Of a DNA stretch of 64,000 nucleotides, positions 8,592 to 18,103 are shown piece by piece. The stretch lies in NCBI GenBank assembly GCA_030427735.1, contig JAUIBP010000002.1:124001-188000 (forward strand), written 5' to 3'. Made by a program: the position numbers and the translations under genes. The notes below the pieces were generated by a model that was not told the DNA's origin, did no database searches, and was given only the letters and a program-made list of their open reading frames with translations. Positions within the stretch are counted from its first letter, which is position 1; each line of letters opens with the position of its first letter. The stretch comes from Bacteroidia bacterium (GTDB lineage Bacteria > Bacteroidota > Bacteroidia > Flavobacteriales > Flavobacteriaceae).

Positions 8592-11003
8592 ATGCTTAAA
8601 CTTTTTACAACCGGGTTCTGGGAACATGTTGCTCGGCTTATTTTACGAAATAAAATTGCTATTTTAATAGTAATTATTCTAACCACTGTATTTTTAAGTA
8701 CCCAATGGAAATACATGCGTTTTACTTACACCGAGGCCAATTTATTACCAGACGACCACGAAGTAAACAAAACCTATAACGACTTTTTACATGTTTTTGG
8801 TGAAGAAGGAAATTTAGTAGTTATTGGTATTAAAGACAGTACTTTTTTTACCGTAGATAAATTAAATGCTTGGAACACACTTTCGCAATCGTTTAAACAA
8901 GAACCAGAAGTTGAAGCTGTAGTAGATTTAAAAGATTTACAAAAGCTGATTAAAAATGATAGCCTTCAAAAATTCACGTTAGAGCCCTTTATAAAAGACT
9001 CGCTATCGACCACCGAAGAAGTTAAAGCCTTAGAGAACGATTTATTTAAAAAATATCCGTTTTACGACAACTTTTTGTTTAATACCAAAACAAAAACCAT
9101 CCGTACCGCTATTTACCTTAAAAAAGAAGTAGTTAACACGCCTGCGCGAAAGGATTTTGTTATGGATGTATTAATTCCTAAAGTTGAAGCTTTCGAAAAA
9201 GACACCCAATTAAATGTGCATATTTCGGGTATGCCTTACGTTCGCACTTTAAATGCACAAAATATTGTTGACGAAATAGGACTTTTTGTTGGTGCCGCAT
9301 TACTGGTAACATCGGTCATTTTCTTTTTCTTTTTTAGATCGTTTAGAGCCACTTTCATTTCGTTAATAGTAGTATCTGTTGGGGTGATGTGGACTTTAGG
9401 GATATTGGGACTTTTAAAATACGAAATCACGGTTTTAACAGCTTTAATTCCGCCGCTAATTATTGTTATCGGAATTCCCAACTGCATCTTTTTAATTAAT
9501 AAATACCAACAAGAAGTAAAATCGCATGGCAATAAAGTCAAATCGTTACAACGTGTAATTACCAAAGTAGGTAACGCCACTTTAATGACCAATGTTACTA
9601 CAGCTTCTGGATTTGCAACATTCATTTTAACAGAAAGCAAATTATTGAAAGAGTTTGGTGTTGTGGCTTCGTTAAGTATTCTGGCTATTTTTATTCTTTG
9701 CTTACTCATTATTCCTATTCTATATACCTTTTTACCGTTTCCTAAAGACCGCCATTTAGAACACTTAAACAAACGTTGGATTGGCGCTTTTGTTGGTTGG
9801 ATGGAGCGTATGGTACGCCATAGACGTATTACCATCTACATCTCTGCTGTTATACTATTAGCTTTGAGTATTATAGGCATTTATCAGATTAAAATCTCTG
9901 GAAGTTTATTGGAAGACATGCCCCAAAAGGCACCATTTTTTAAGGATATCGAGTTTTTTGAAACGGAATTCGACGGCATTATGCCTTTAGAAATTATGGT
10001 GGATACCAAACGTAAAAAAGGGGTAATGAAACTGAGCACCTTAAAACGTATGGATGAATTAGAAAACGCCATACTGGACATTCCAGAATTATCGCGACCA
10101 ATATCTATAGTTAGTTTGGTAAAATATTCTAAACAGGCCTATTACAACGGCAATCCTAAATATTACCAATTACCAACAACACAAGAAAACAGTTTTATTT
10201 TATCGTACGCAAAAAACTCGTCGTCTAACACCGACTTGCTTCAAAGTTTTGTTGACAGTACAGGGCAATACGCCCGTATTACAACCTTTATGAAAGACAT
10301 TGGCACCGATAAAATGCAAGAGATTGAAGACGATTTACAAACTAAAATAGACAAGGTTTTCCCTAAAGAACGCTATAACGTGACCATGACTGGTAAAGCT
10401 TTAGTGTTTCAAAAAGGAACCACATATTTGGTTAAAAACCTTGCGATTTCGTTAAGCTTGGCCATTCTATTAATATCGCTATTTATGGCTTATATGTTCA
10501 GGTCGTTTAAAATGATTTTAATTTCGTTAATTCCAAACCTATTACCACTATTAATTACTGCCGGATTAATGGGCTATTTGGGCGTACCCATAAAACCATC
10601 AACTATTTTAGTATTTAGTATTGCTTTTGGTATTTCGGTAGATGACACCATTCACTTTTTAGCGAAATACCGTCAGGAATTACAGGCACATCATTGGAAA
10701 ATTAAACGCTCTGTTTATGGAGCCTTGCGCGAAACGGGTGTTAGTATGTTCTATACCTCTACCGTTCTGTTTTTTGGCTTTTCGGTATTTATTATTTCCA
10801 GTTTTGGAGGCACCGTTGCTTTAGGTGCTTTAGTATCGGTAACCTTGTTGTTTGCCATGCTCTCTAATTTATTACTGCTACCATCGTTACTCTTATCGTT
10901 AGAACGCAATATTGCCAACAAAAAAGTATTAAGAGAACCGACAATAAATATTATTCCGGAAGACGGCGATGAAGATGACGAAGAAAACAATTTTAACAAA
11001 TAA
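8592..11003 (+). CDS. RND/MMPL family transporter
   Basis: 803 residues in two similar halves, each a large periplasmic loop followed by a bundle of membrane segments. Membrane helices fall near residues 20-40, 228-390 and 408-430, then 610-770. AFGISVDDTIHFLAKYRQE in the second bundle is the conserved Asp-Asp region seen in proton-driven MMPL/SSD-type exporters. This subfamily in Bacteroidota is often annotated as predicted RND exporter, and it may move lipids or hopanoid-like compounds. The C-terminus is a short acidic cytoplasmic tail. Substrate unknown. Confidence 0.8.
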   Translation: MLKLFTTGFWEHVARLILRNKIAILIVIILTTVFLSTQWKYMRFTYTEANLLPDDHEVNKTYNDFLHVFGEEGNLVVIGIKDSTFFTVDKLNAWNTLSQSFKQEPEVEAVVDLKDLQKLIKNDSLQKFTLEPFIKDSLSTTEEVKALENDLFKKYPFYDNFLFNTKTKTIRTAIYLKKEVVNTPARKDFVMDVLIPKVEAFEKDTQLNVHISGMPYVRTLNAQNIVDEIGLFVGAALLVTSVIFFFFFRSFRATFISLIVVSVGVMWTLGILGLLKYEITVLTALIPPLIIVIGIPNCIFLINKYQQEVKSHGNKVKSLQRVITKVGNATLMTNVTTASGFATFILTESKLLKEFGVVASLSILAIFILCLLIIPILYTFLPFPKDRHLEHLNKRWIGAFVGWMERMVRHRRITIYISAVILLALSIIGIYQIKISGSLLEDMPQKAPFFKDIEFFETEFDGIMPLEIMVDTKRKKGVMKLSTLKRMDELENAILDIPELSRPISIVSLVKYSKQAYYNGNPKYYQLPTTQENSFILSYAKNSSSNTDLLQSFVDSTGQYARITTFMKDIGTDKMQEIEDDLQTKIDKVFPKERYNVTMTGKALVFQKGTTYLVKNLAISLSLAILLISLFMAYMFRSFKMILISLIPNLLPLLITAGLMGYLGVPIKPSTILVFSIAFGISVDDTIHFLAKYRQELQAHHWKIKRSVYGALRETGVSMFYTSTVLFFGFSVFIISSFGGTVALGALVSVTLLFAMLSNLLLLPSLLLSLERNIANKKVLREPTINIIPEDGDEDDEENNFNK

Positions 11004-11022
11004 CAAACCAGGTATAAACAAT

Positions 11023-11030
11023 TATATTTG
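11023..11030 (+). promoter_or_regulatory. -7 element of the asnS promoter
   Basis: TATATTTG matches TAnnTTTG and lies 21 bases before the asnS ATG. No convincing -33 TTG at the right distance. Confidence 0.45.
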
Positions 11031-11051
11031 CAGAGTTAAACTTATTACAAA

Positions 11052-12485
11052 ATGAAACCAAGTACAATTTCAGAATTATTATCACAAGAAATCACACTCC
11101 ACGAAGTCGAAGTAAAAGGCTGGGTAAGAACATTTAGAGCAAACCGATTTATTGCTTTAAACGACGGGTCTTCATTACAAAATATACAATGTGTTGTCGA
11201 TTTTGAAAACACAGACGAACAAACACTAAAACGCATTACAACAGGCGCTGCAGTGCATATAAAAGGCGAATTAACCGAAAGCCAAGGTAAAGGGCAAAGT
11301 GTAGAAATTCAGGTAAAATCGATAGTTATTTTAGGCGATTCAGACCCTGAAACCTATCCTATTCAACCTAAAAAACATTCGTTCGAATTTTTAAGAGAAC
11401 AGGCACATTTACGCACCCGTACCAATACTTTTAGTGCCGTTATGCGTTTGCGCTCGGCCTTATCGTTTGCTATTCATCAGTATTTTAACACGAATGGATT
11501 CCATTATGTGCATACACCAATAATTACAGGAAGCGATGCCGAAGGTGCAGGAGAAATGTTTCGAGTAACCAATCTAGATGCCAAACAACCACCATTAAAC
11601 GAACAAGGCGAAGTAGACTTTAGTAAAGATTTTTTTGGAAGAGAAACCAATCTAACCGTGTCTGGACAACTTGAAGCCGAAACCTATGCCATGTCTTTAG
11701 GTAAAGTGTACACTTTTGGCCCAACGTTTAGAGCCGAAAATTCTAATACCTCGAGACACCTGTCTGAATTCTGGATGATAGAACCAGAAGTTGCCTTTAT
11801 GGATTTAGCTGGAAATATGGATTTGGCTGAAGACTTTATGAAATCGGTTATCAACTATATTTTACAAAATAACGCTGCCGATCTAGAGTTCTTAGACCAG
11901 CGCCTGCAAGACGAAGATAAAAAGAAACCTCAAGCCGAACGTAACGAAATGACTTTGCTTGAAAAACTACGTTTTGTAGTAGATAACAATTTTAAACGTG
12001 TAAGCTACACCGAGGCCATAGATATTTTACGAAATAGTAAACCTAACAAGAAAAAGAAATTCAACTATTTAATTGAAGAATGGGGTGCCGATTTACAAAG
12101 CGAACACGAACGTTTTCTTGTAGAAAAGCATTTTAAATGCCCTGTAATACTGTTCGATTACCCAGCCAACATTAAAGCCTTTTACATGCGCTTAAACGAA
12201 GACGGTAAAACAGTTCGCGCCATGGACATTTTGTTCCCAGGCATTGGGGAAATAGTTGGAGGCGCGCAACGTGAAGAACGATTAGAAGTCTTAAAACAGA
12301 AAATGGCCGTTTTAGACATCGATGAGAAAGAATTATGGTGGTACTTAGATTTAAGAAAATACGGTACTGCTGTACACTCTGGTTTTGGTCTAGGTTTCGA
12401 ACGTTTAGTAATGTTTGCCACCGGCATGACCAATATTCGCGATGTAATACCTTTTCCTAGAACACCGCAGAACGCAGAATTTTAA
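11052..12485 (+). CDS. asnS: Asparagine--tRNA ligase
   Basis: 477 residues. An N-terminal OB-fold anticodon-binding domain (residues 15-105; VKGWVRTFRANRFIALNDGS) is followed by a class II catalytic core: motif 2 at GPTFRAENSNTSRHLSEF and motif 3 at GFGLGFERLVMFATGM. The Asn rather than Asp specificity is supported by the SEFWMIEPE sequence and the overall length; a separate aspS lies at 42.5 kb. It charges tRNA-Asn directly. Confidence 0.96.
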   Translation: MKPSTISELLSQEITLHEVEVKGWVRTFRANRFIALNDGSSLQNIQCVVDFENTDEQTLKRITTGAAVHIKGELTESQGKGQSVEIQVKSIVILGDSDPETYPIQPKKHSFEFLREQAHLRTRTNTFSAVMRLRSALSFAIHQYFNTNGFHYVHTPIITGSDAEGAGEMFRVTNLDAKQPPLNEQGEVDFSKDFFGRETNLTVSGQLEAETYAMSLGKVYTFGPTFRAENSNTSRHLSEFWMIEPEVAFMDLAGNMDLAEDFMKSVINYILQNNAADLEFLDQRLQDEDKKKPQAERNEMTLLEKLRFVVDNNFKRVSYTEAIDILRNSKPNKKKKFNYLIEEWGADLQSEHERFLVEKHFKCPVILFDYPANIKAFYMRLNEDGKTVRAMDILFPGIGEIVGGAQREERLEVLKQKMAVLDIDEKELWWYLDLRKYGTAVHSGFGLGFERLVMFATGMTNIRDVIPFPRTPQNAEF

Positions 12486-12505
12486 GGTCTTAAAATACTC
12501 ACAAA

Positions 12506-12542
12506 ACAATCTATATGCATACAGTATATAGATTGTTTTTTT
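12506..12542 (+). terminator. Intrinsic terminator after asnS
   Basis: An 11-base stem (ACAATCTATAT at 12506-12516 with 12526-12536) followed by a run of T. Confidence 0.85.
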
Positions 12543-12571
12543 TATTTTTATGATAAATCGCATCAAACCAT

Positions 12572-14035
12572 ATGCTAAAACAAAACTTACAGTTTAAATT
12601 ATCGCAAAAACTATCGCCGCAACAAATTCAATTAATGAAATTGATTCAGTTGCCAACGCAAGCGTTCGAACAACGCTTAAAGCAAGAATTGGAAGAAAAT
12701 CCAGCCTTAGAAAGCGGTAAAGATGAACCTTTAAGTGAGTTTGATGATAATTTTGACAACTCTGATGACGATTACAATAACGACGCAGAAAGCATCAATA
12801 CAGACGACATAAATGTTGATGATTATTTAAGCGACGACGACATTCCAGATTACAGAACGCAAGCCAATAACTACAGTGGCGACGACGAAGAAAAAACCAT
12901 GCCTTACGCTGCTGGTACTTCGTTTACCCAGCATCTTATCAATCAATTAAACACCTTTCGTTTAACTGATGAAGAACGCGACATTGCCGAATTTTTGGTA
13001 GGTAGTGTAGACGAAAGTGGCTATATACGCCGATCGACACCCGATATTATGGACGATTTAGCTTTCACTCAAAATGTGTATACCGATGAAGATACAATTA
13101 ACAAGGTGTTTCATATCGTTCATCAACTAGATCCTGCAGGAGTTGGCGCCAGAGATTTACAAGAATGTTTAAGCATCCAGCTACATCGTAAAGAAAAAGT
13201 GGCAGATATTGCCCTAGCTACACAAATTATAGACGATGCGTTCGATCAGTTTACCAAAAAGCATTACGAAAAATTAATGCAAAAATTCGATGTAAGCGAA
13301 GAGCAATTAAAAGATGCCATCGAAGAAATTGAACGTTTAAATCCAAAACCAGGAGGATCCTATTCTGGTAACAATCGTATTGTAGAACATGTAGTTCCAG
13401 ATTTTGCTATAAAAATTGTTGATGGCGAACTTGAGTTAACCTTAAACGGAAGAAATGCTCCAGAATTGCACGTTTCGAGAGAATACAACAACATGCTACA
13501 GGGCTATAAGGAAAGTAAAGACAAATCTAAATCACAAAAAGACGCTGTTGTTTTTATTAAGCAAAAACTAGATGCCGCTAAGTGGTTTATAGAAGCCATT
13601 AAGCAACGCCAACAAACACTTTTTGTAACCATGAGTGCCATCATGCACTATCAAAAAGAGTATTTTTTAACGGGCGACGAACGCAAGTTAAAACCTATGA
13701 TTTTAAAAGATATTGCAGACGAAATAAACATGGATGTTTCTACTGTATCGCGAGTTGCCAATAGCAAATACGTCGATACGCCTTACGGCACAAAACTGAT
13801 TAAAGAGTTCTTTTCGGAATCGATGAAAAACGATCAAGGTGAAGATGTTTCTACTCGAGAAATTAAAAAAATTCTGGAAACCGTTATTGAAGAAGAAGAT
13901 AAAAGAAAACCCTTAACCGACGAAAATCTGGCATCTATTTTAAAGGATAAAGGTTACCCTATAGCCAGACGTACAGTAGCGAAATACAGAGAACAATTAG
14001 ATTTGCCTGTGGCCCGTTTGCGCAAAAAAATTTAA
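12572..14035 (+). CDS. rpoN: RNA polymerase sigma-54 factor
   Basis: 487 residues. The glutamine-rich region I (LSQKLSPQQIQLMKLIQLP, residues 10-28) is the part contacted by enhancer-binding activators. A very acidic linker (about 48-112) follows, then the core-binding region and a helix-turn-helix at DIADEINMDVSTVSRVANSKY. The C-terminal ARRTVAKYREQ is the RpoN box that reads the -24 promoter element. Sigma-54 needs an AAA+ activator; none is encoded nearby. A membrane protein follows 49 bases later. Confidence 0.96.
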   Translation: MLKQNLQFKLSQKLSPQQIQLMKLIQLPTQAFEQRLKQELEENPALESGKDEPLSEFDDNFDNSDDDYNNDAESINTDDINVDDYLSDDDIPDYRTQANNYSGDDEEKTMPYAAGTSFTQHLINQLNTFRLTDEERDIAEFLVGSVDESGYIRRSTPDIMDDLAFTQNVYTDEDTINKVFHIVHQLDPAGVGARDLQECLSIQLHRKEKVADIALATQIIDDAFDQFTKKHYEKLMQKFDVSEEQLKDAIEEIERLNPKPGGSYSGNNRIVEHVVPDFAIKIVDGELELTLNGRNAPELHVSREYNNMLQGYKESKDKSKSQKDAVVFIKQKLDAAKWFIEAIKQRQQTLFVTMSAIMHYQKEYFLTGDERKLKPMILKDIADEINMDVSTVSRVANSKYVDTPYGTKLIKEFFSESMKNDQGEDVSTREIKKILETVIEEEDKRKPLTDENLASILKDKGYPIARRTVAKYREQLDLPVARLRKKI

Positions 14036-14084
14036 ATATTGCGCTATTATATTTTGTACCTTTTGGCATCAAATTGCTATTATA

Positions 14085-14681
14085 ATGCTAAAAAGTTTTT
14101 CGTACATCTGCCATCCGCTTTTTATGCCGCTGGCCTGTGTATTATTCTATTTTTATAAATCTCCAAGATATATTCCCTACGACATTGTAAAATTCAAGAC
14201 CTTAAGTCTTTTCATTTTAACAATACTTTTGCCCATTCTTATAAGTTATGTTTTAAAAATGATGGGGAAAATAGATAGCATACATTTAAAAACTACTAAA
14301 GAGCGTATTTTGCCACTTCTAATATATGCGGCCATTATTGTTCTCGTTATTAAACGAGTAATTCCTGTACAAGAATTTACAGAGCTTTACTATTTCTTTT
14401 TAGGTGTGCTATTCTCAACGTTAAGTTGTGCCCTATTACTGTTTTTTAAATTCAAAACCAGTTTACACATGATGGCCATTTCTGGATTGTTTATGTTTTT
14501 TGTAAGTCTTAGCATACATTACCACATAAATGCATTAGGTAGCATCGCTATAATTAGCTTATTAATGGGAGCTGTAGCAAGTTCCAGATTAGCATTTAAA
14601 GCACATACCTCGCAAGAATTACTTATTGGTATGTGTCTTGGCATTATTCCGCAATTTATACTAACGCCGTATTGGTTATAA
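14085..14681 (+). CDS. PAP2-like integral membrane protein
   Basis: 198 residues with about six membrane segments. Near the C-terminus SRLAFKAHTSQE fits the spacing of the third PAP2 phosphatase motif (SRx5Hx3D) but with Glu in place of the final Asp. HMMAISG fits a degenerate second motif, and KTTKERILP may stand for the first. This suggests a divergent type 2 phosphatidic acid phosphatase-like protein. It follows rpoN by 49 bases and overlaps the end of the convergent gene by six bases. Activity is uncertain because the motifs are degenerate. Confidence 0.55.
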   Translation: MLKSFSYICHPLFMPLACVLFYFYKSPRYIPYDIVKFKTLSLFILTILLPILISYVLKMMGKIDSIHLKTTKERILPLLIYAAIIVLVIKRVIPVQEFTELYYFFLGVLFSTLSCALLLFFKFKTSLHMMAISGLFMFFVSLSIHYHINALGSIAIISLLMGAVASSRLAFKAHTSQELLIGMCLGIIPQFILTPYWL

Positions 14682-15392
14682 TAAGTAGAAAATAAGCCCG
14701 AGTTGTATCACGTTCATGTCAATGTCCCTCTGATAAATAAACGTCTTGGCATCGTCCTCAAAAAGGGTATTTAGACCATAATAAAAGTAAAAATTCCACG
14801 TGTTATAGCCAGCGCTTAAAGTAAGACCATATTGGAAGGGGTTAAACCCGTCTATATTAACATGTCTTTCATTCCCGCTAGGACTTTTAAAATTGGTAAT
14901 ATTGGTAAATACATAACTGAATTTAAAACCCGAATAAATCCTCCAAAAGCGGTAGCTTTCGGGCGTAGACGTCCGCCATCTAAACTCAATAGGCAATTCT
15001 ACTTGGTGTAAATAAAAGTTATTGCGTTCGTAATTAAAATCGTAGTCTTCATTTAAAACAATATATATTTCTTCGCCTTCTGGAGATTTATGCACGCCCA
15101 TATTTTGATTGAAGGTATTAAAAGCATAACCTAAACCAAGACCCAAAGCAATGTTTCGCTTGCTATTTAAAGGCATATCTTTTATAAATCCGCCTTGTAA
15201 ACCCAACGAAAATCCATTTTGTTTCATCTTACTGGGCATATTATTAAGAATGTTATACGATATCCCCAAATAAAACTGATCTTCCTTATACAGCGAGTCT
15301 ATTACGCTAACAGCTGTAGTATCGGTTTGGGCAGACAGTTTACTAACCCCAAGAACCATAACAAAAAGTAAGACCAAATACTGTTTAAACAT
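14676..15392 (-). CDS. PorT-family outer-membrane beta-barrel protein
   Basis: 238 residues, signal peptide cut after LSAQ (residue 22). The pattern FYLGISYNILNN, GFSLGLQGGFIKDMPL, NIALGLGLGYAFN and YLHQVELPIEFRWR is that of the PorT/OmpW-like barrel group. In Bacteroidota this type includes the PorT component of gliding and secretion, but I cannot say that this is the orthologue. It lies downstream of the ExbB/ExbD operon, separated from it by a hairpin terminator, so it may be expressed on its own or by read-through. Confidence 0.6.
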   Translation of the reverse strand: MFKQYLVLLFVMVLGVSKLSAQTDTTAVSVIDSLYKEDQFYLGISYNILNNMPSKMKQNGFSLGLQGGFIKDMPLNSKRNIALGLGLGYAFNTFNQNMGVHKSPEGEEIYIVLNEDYDFNYERNNFYLHQVELPIEFRWRTSTPESYRFWRIYSGFKFSYVFTNITNFKSPSGNERHVNIDGFNPFQYGLTLSAGYNTWNFYFYYGLNTLFEDDAKTFIYQRDIDMNVIQLGLIFYLL

Positions 15393-15450
15393 AATTATAA
15401 ATCTGTTTTGTAAAACTAATTATAAAAACCCAATCTCTTATAAACAAATA

Positions 15451-15479
15451 AAGGTGTTTTGAAAAACTCAAAACACCTT
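15451..15479 (-). terminator. Terminator downstream of the exbB-exbD operon
   Basis: A 12-base perfect stem (AAGGTGTTTTGA at 15451-15462 with 15468-15479). On the minus strand it is followed by T-rich sequence, so it can end the exbB-exbD transcript before the barrel gene. Confidence 0.75.
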
Positions 15480-15501
15480 TATTATATAAAATTAAGATAT
15501 A

Positions 15502-15984
15502 CTATTTTGAACCAGAAACGGCATCACCTTTTCTAGTGGTATAATTAATTTTTAAAGCATTTACTTTACGTAGTTCCTGCTTAATATCAGATACAATACC
15601 CATATTGGCATCTTTATCTACTTTTAAAGCGGTAGTTAAAAACGGAACCAACTCTTCACGTTTAGAAGCTCTCTCTGCAGAGATAAATGCTGCTATTTCG
15701 CTAACATCAGCAAACTTATCGTTCAACTGAATTTTTGATTCTGTACCATACTGACTTTGAAACCTTTGACTTGGTTTACCTGCATAGATATACATTACCA
15801 AATCTTTTTTGTCTAGTTTTTCAACCTGGTCGGCTGCTGGCAACTTATTCTCAACCATTAAAGTAGTCTCACGCATTGTGGTTGCTACCATGAAAAAGAA
15901 TAATAACATAAATACAATATCCGGTAAAGATGCTGTAGATATAGCCGGTAAGTCGCCACCTTTTTTCTTTTTAAATTTAGACAT
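15502..15984 (-). CDS. exbD: ExbD/TolR-family biopolymer transport protein (second copy)
   Basis: 160 residues. One membrane helix near residues 20-38 (STASLPDIVFMLLFFFMVA) carries the Asp that takes part in proton flow in ExbD/TolR; a periplasmic domain follows. It partners with the ExbB homologue three genes upstream to energise TonB or a similar outer-membrane process. It is last in the four-gene set, 16 bases behind the first ExbD. Two ExbD paralogues in one operon probably form a mixed dimer. Confidence 0.85.
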   Translation of the reverse strand: MSKFKKKKGGDLPAISTASLPDIVFMLLFFFMVATTMRETTLMVENKLPAADQVEKLDKKDLVMYIYAGKPSQRFQSQYGTESKIQLNDKFADVSEIAAFISAERASKREELVPFLTTALKVDKDANMGIVSDIKQELRKVNALKINYTTRKGDAVSGSK

Positions 15985-16000
15985 AATTTGTAGTGTTTAT

Positions 16001-16639
16001 CTAATTAGACTTTTTTGGCTCTGCTTCAGAGAATTTTTGTGGAATCATTACTTTAATGTTTTCCAACTTCTCTTTTAATTGATCCTTTTCGCTAGCTGAT
16101 GTTCTTGGGTCTGAATAGCGCTTATCTGCTTCTACAAAACTCATATCAAGTCCGGGATAAGCCTTTTTAAACTCTCTATCTCGTAATTGATTGTAAGCTG
16201 CTAAAATCTCGTTCTGCACAGATATGTACATGTCGTATTTAGCTAGTCTATCGTTTTGAAGAGAAATAATTGCTTTGTCAAAATTATCAGATGATTTAGG
16301 GTTTCTCTTACCCTGACAATTTTTACAAGCATCTTTTCCAGTACCACCACCATTGTCTAAGAAGTTAACAGCAGCTACACGCAAATCTTTCAATTCAATG
16401 AGCTTTTCTTCACCTCCTGTTTTCAAAAATAGGTCATTATTTTTATTAACCGTTAATTGAAAAATATTCTTCTCTTTAATTATAACATCCTGTTGTTCGT
16501 TCTCTTCCAAAGGAGGAAGTTTTCTGTTTAATCCAGAATCTGTCTCAATAGTTGTTGTTACAAGGAAAAATATTAAAAGTAAGAAAGCAATGTCAGCCAT
16601 AGAGCCTGCATTCACTTCTGGTGCTGATCTTTTTGCCAT
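16001..16639 (-). CDS. exbD: ExbD/TolR-family biopolymer transport protein (first copy, with periplasmic CxxC)
   Basis: 212 residues. The N-terminal helix NAGSMADIAFLLLIFFLVTTT has the conserved Asp of ExbD. The periplasmic part is longer than usual and contains ACKNCQG near residues 107-113, a CxxC pair that could form a disulfide or bind metal; otherwise ExbD proteins rarely carry Cys. It lies six bases after a membrane protein and 16 before the second ExbD. It belongs to the same inner-membrane energising complex. Confidence 0.85.
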   Translation of the reverse strand: MAKRSAPEVNAGSMADIAFLLLIFFLVTTTIETDSGLNRKLPPLEENEQQDVIIKEKNIFQLTVNKNNDLFLKTGGEEKLIELKDLRVAAVNFLDNGGGTGKDACKNCQGKRNPKSSDNFDKAIISLQNDRLAKYDMYISVQNEILAAYNQLRDREFKKAYPGLDMSFVEADKRYSDPRTSASEKDQLKEKLENIKVMIPQKFSEAEPKKSN

Positions 16640-16645
16640 AATTTC

Positions 16646-17062
16646 TTAGTTTATAATTTTTTTGAATCCTGAAAACACCATAGAACCGATAGCTATAATA
16701 GCTAAAGCGTAGAAAGCATATAAACCAGCACCTACATACTTAGATGTAGCTTCTGTTACTTCCATTCCTTTATCTGTAAATGGTGTTAAATCTAAATCTG
16801 TACCCGAAGACATTGCATAGGCAATAAATAATATTACCAAAAATGCGCCTACAGACAGTAATGTTTTTTTAATGTTACCTTGAAATAACCCTACAATAAC
16901 ATATACTAATACGAGTGCTAATATAAGGGCTAGAACAACATAAGTAACATACATCATATTGTCTACCATACTATCGTTTCCAGACATAATCATTAAAGCG
17001 AAAATGGCTCCTAAAACGGCTAGTATTGCAACAATAATTGTTAGTATTTTATGTAAACTCAT
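16646..17062 (-). CDS. Small four-helix membrane protein of the exb operon
   Basis: 138 residues with about four membrane segments (roughly 5-27, 36-60, 67-85, 110-132) and no recognised domain. It is always worth reading with its neighbours: it sits 32 bases after exbB and six before the first exbD. It is therefore probably an accessory subunit of the proton-channel complex, though that is context only. Confidence 0.65.
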   Translation of the reverse strand: MSLHKILTIIVAILAVLGAIFALMIMSGNDSMVDNMMYVTYVVLALILALVLVYVIVGLFQGNIKKTLLSVGAFLVILFIAYAMSSGTDLDLTPFTDKGMEVTEATSKYVGAGLYAFYALAIIAIGSMVFSGFKKIIN

Positions 17063-17094
17063 GTTATATGTGTTTTAATTGATTATTACTATTA

Positions 17095-17865
17095 TTACTT
17101 CTTATTTCTAATTAATAAGTCCATTAAAGTAATTGAAGCATCTTCCATGTCGTTTACGATACTATCAATTTTAGCAATAATGTAGTTGTAGAAAATTTGT
17201 AGAATAATAGCAACAATTAAACCAAATACTGTTGTTAAAAGGGCTACTTTAATACCTCCAGCAACAAGTGATGGTTGCATGTCTCCAGCAGCTTCAATTT
17301 TATCGAAGGCCTCAATCATACCAATTACCGTACCCATGAATCCTAACATCGGAGCTAAGGCGATAAATAAAGAGATCCAAGATACGTTCTTCTCTAAAAG
17401 TCCCATTTGTACTCCACCGTAAGCTACAACAGCTTTTTCAGCAGCATCTAAACCTTCATCTGTTCTATCTAATCCTTGATAGAAAATAGAAGCAACAGGA
17501 CCACTTGTATTTCTACATACTTCTTTAGCAGCCTCTACACCACCAGATTGTAATGCATCTTCTACTTTTTGAGTTAATTTTTTAGTATTTGTTGTCGATA
17601 AGTTTAAAAAGATAATTCTCTCGATAGCAATCGCTAAACCTAGAATTAAACATAATAGTACGATTCCCATGAATCCTGCGCCACCTTCTATGAAACGCTT
17701 TTTTAATTCTTGATGAAAACCTAATTTTTCTGCAGGTGCTGCAGCATCATCTTGAATGGAAGAAACTACGGTTGTAGCTACAGTAGCAGCACTGGTTGTA
17801 GTTGCATTAACAGTTCCGAATGCCACCATAAATGTAATGGCTAGGATAGAAAATAATCTTTTCAT
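17095..17865 (-). CDS. exbB: MotA/TolQ/ExbB proton channel family protein
   Basis: 256 residues. A cleavable signal-like start (ending near VNATT) and an Ala/Thr-rich linker precede the channel domain. Membrane helices lie near 62-85, 162-185 and 203-228. LFIALAPMLGFMGTVIGMIEAF is the MotA/TolQ/ExbB signature. It forms the pentameric stator that uses the proton gradient to drive TonB-type motion. First gene of the minus-strand operon exbB, membrane protein, exbD, exbD. The many TonB receptors in this genome need such a complex. Confidence 0.88.
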   Translation of the reverse strand: MKRLFSILAITFMVAFGTVNATTTSAATVATTVVSSIQDDAAAPAEKLGFHQELKKRFIEGGAGFMGIVLLCLILGLAIAIERIIFLNLSTTNTKKLTQKVEDALQSGGVEAAKEVCRNTSGPVASIFYQGLDRTDEGLDAAEKAVVAYGGVQMGLLEKNVSWISLFIALAPMLGFMGTVIGMIEAFDKIEAAGDMQPSLVAGGIKVALLTTVFGLIVAIILQIFYNYIIAKIDSIVNDMEDASITLMDLLIRNKK

Positions 17866-17940
17866 TGTTCTTGATCTTAATTTTATTAGTTAAAGTGTTA
17901 AAGATATAAAAATTTTGCAATTAAAAAATAAAAATATCTG

Positions 17941-18028
17941 CAGAGAGGAAGGGATTCGAACCCTCGATACGCTTTTGGCGTATACACACTTTCCAGGCGT
18001 GCGCCTTCGACCACTCGGCCACCTCTCT
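17941..18028 (-). tRNA. tRNA-Ser (GGA anticodon)
   Basis: Reading the minus strand from 18028, an acceptor stem AGAGAGG pairs with CCTCTCT near 17942. The TTCGAATCC T-loop, the CCGAGTGGTC D-arm and a long variable arm (TACGCCAAAAGCGTA) are all present. The anticodon GGA lies at 17992-17994 and reads UCC/UCU. The long variable arm is typical of serine tRNAs. The CCA end is not fully encoded. Confidence 0.95.
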
Positions 18029-18103
18029 GTATATTTTTAGTTTTCTTTACAGTACGGCAAATAACAAAAAATCTTTAACACCTAAAAATTTTAGCAGTTA
18101 ATT

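Noticed and set aside
9236-9835. A 199-codon open frame antisense to the MMPL transporter
   Set aside because: It is a shadow of a long AT-rich membrane gene; its product is an implausible mixture and it has no promoter or start context.
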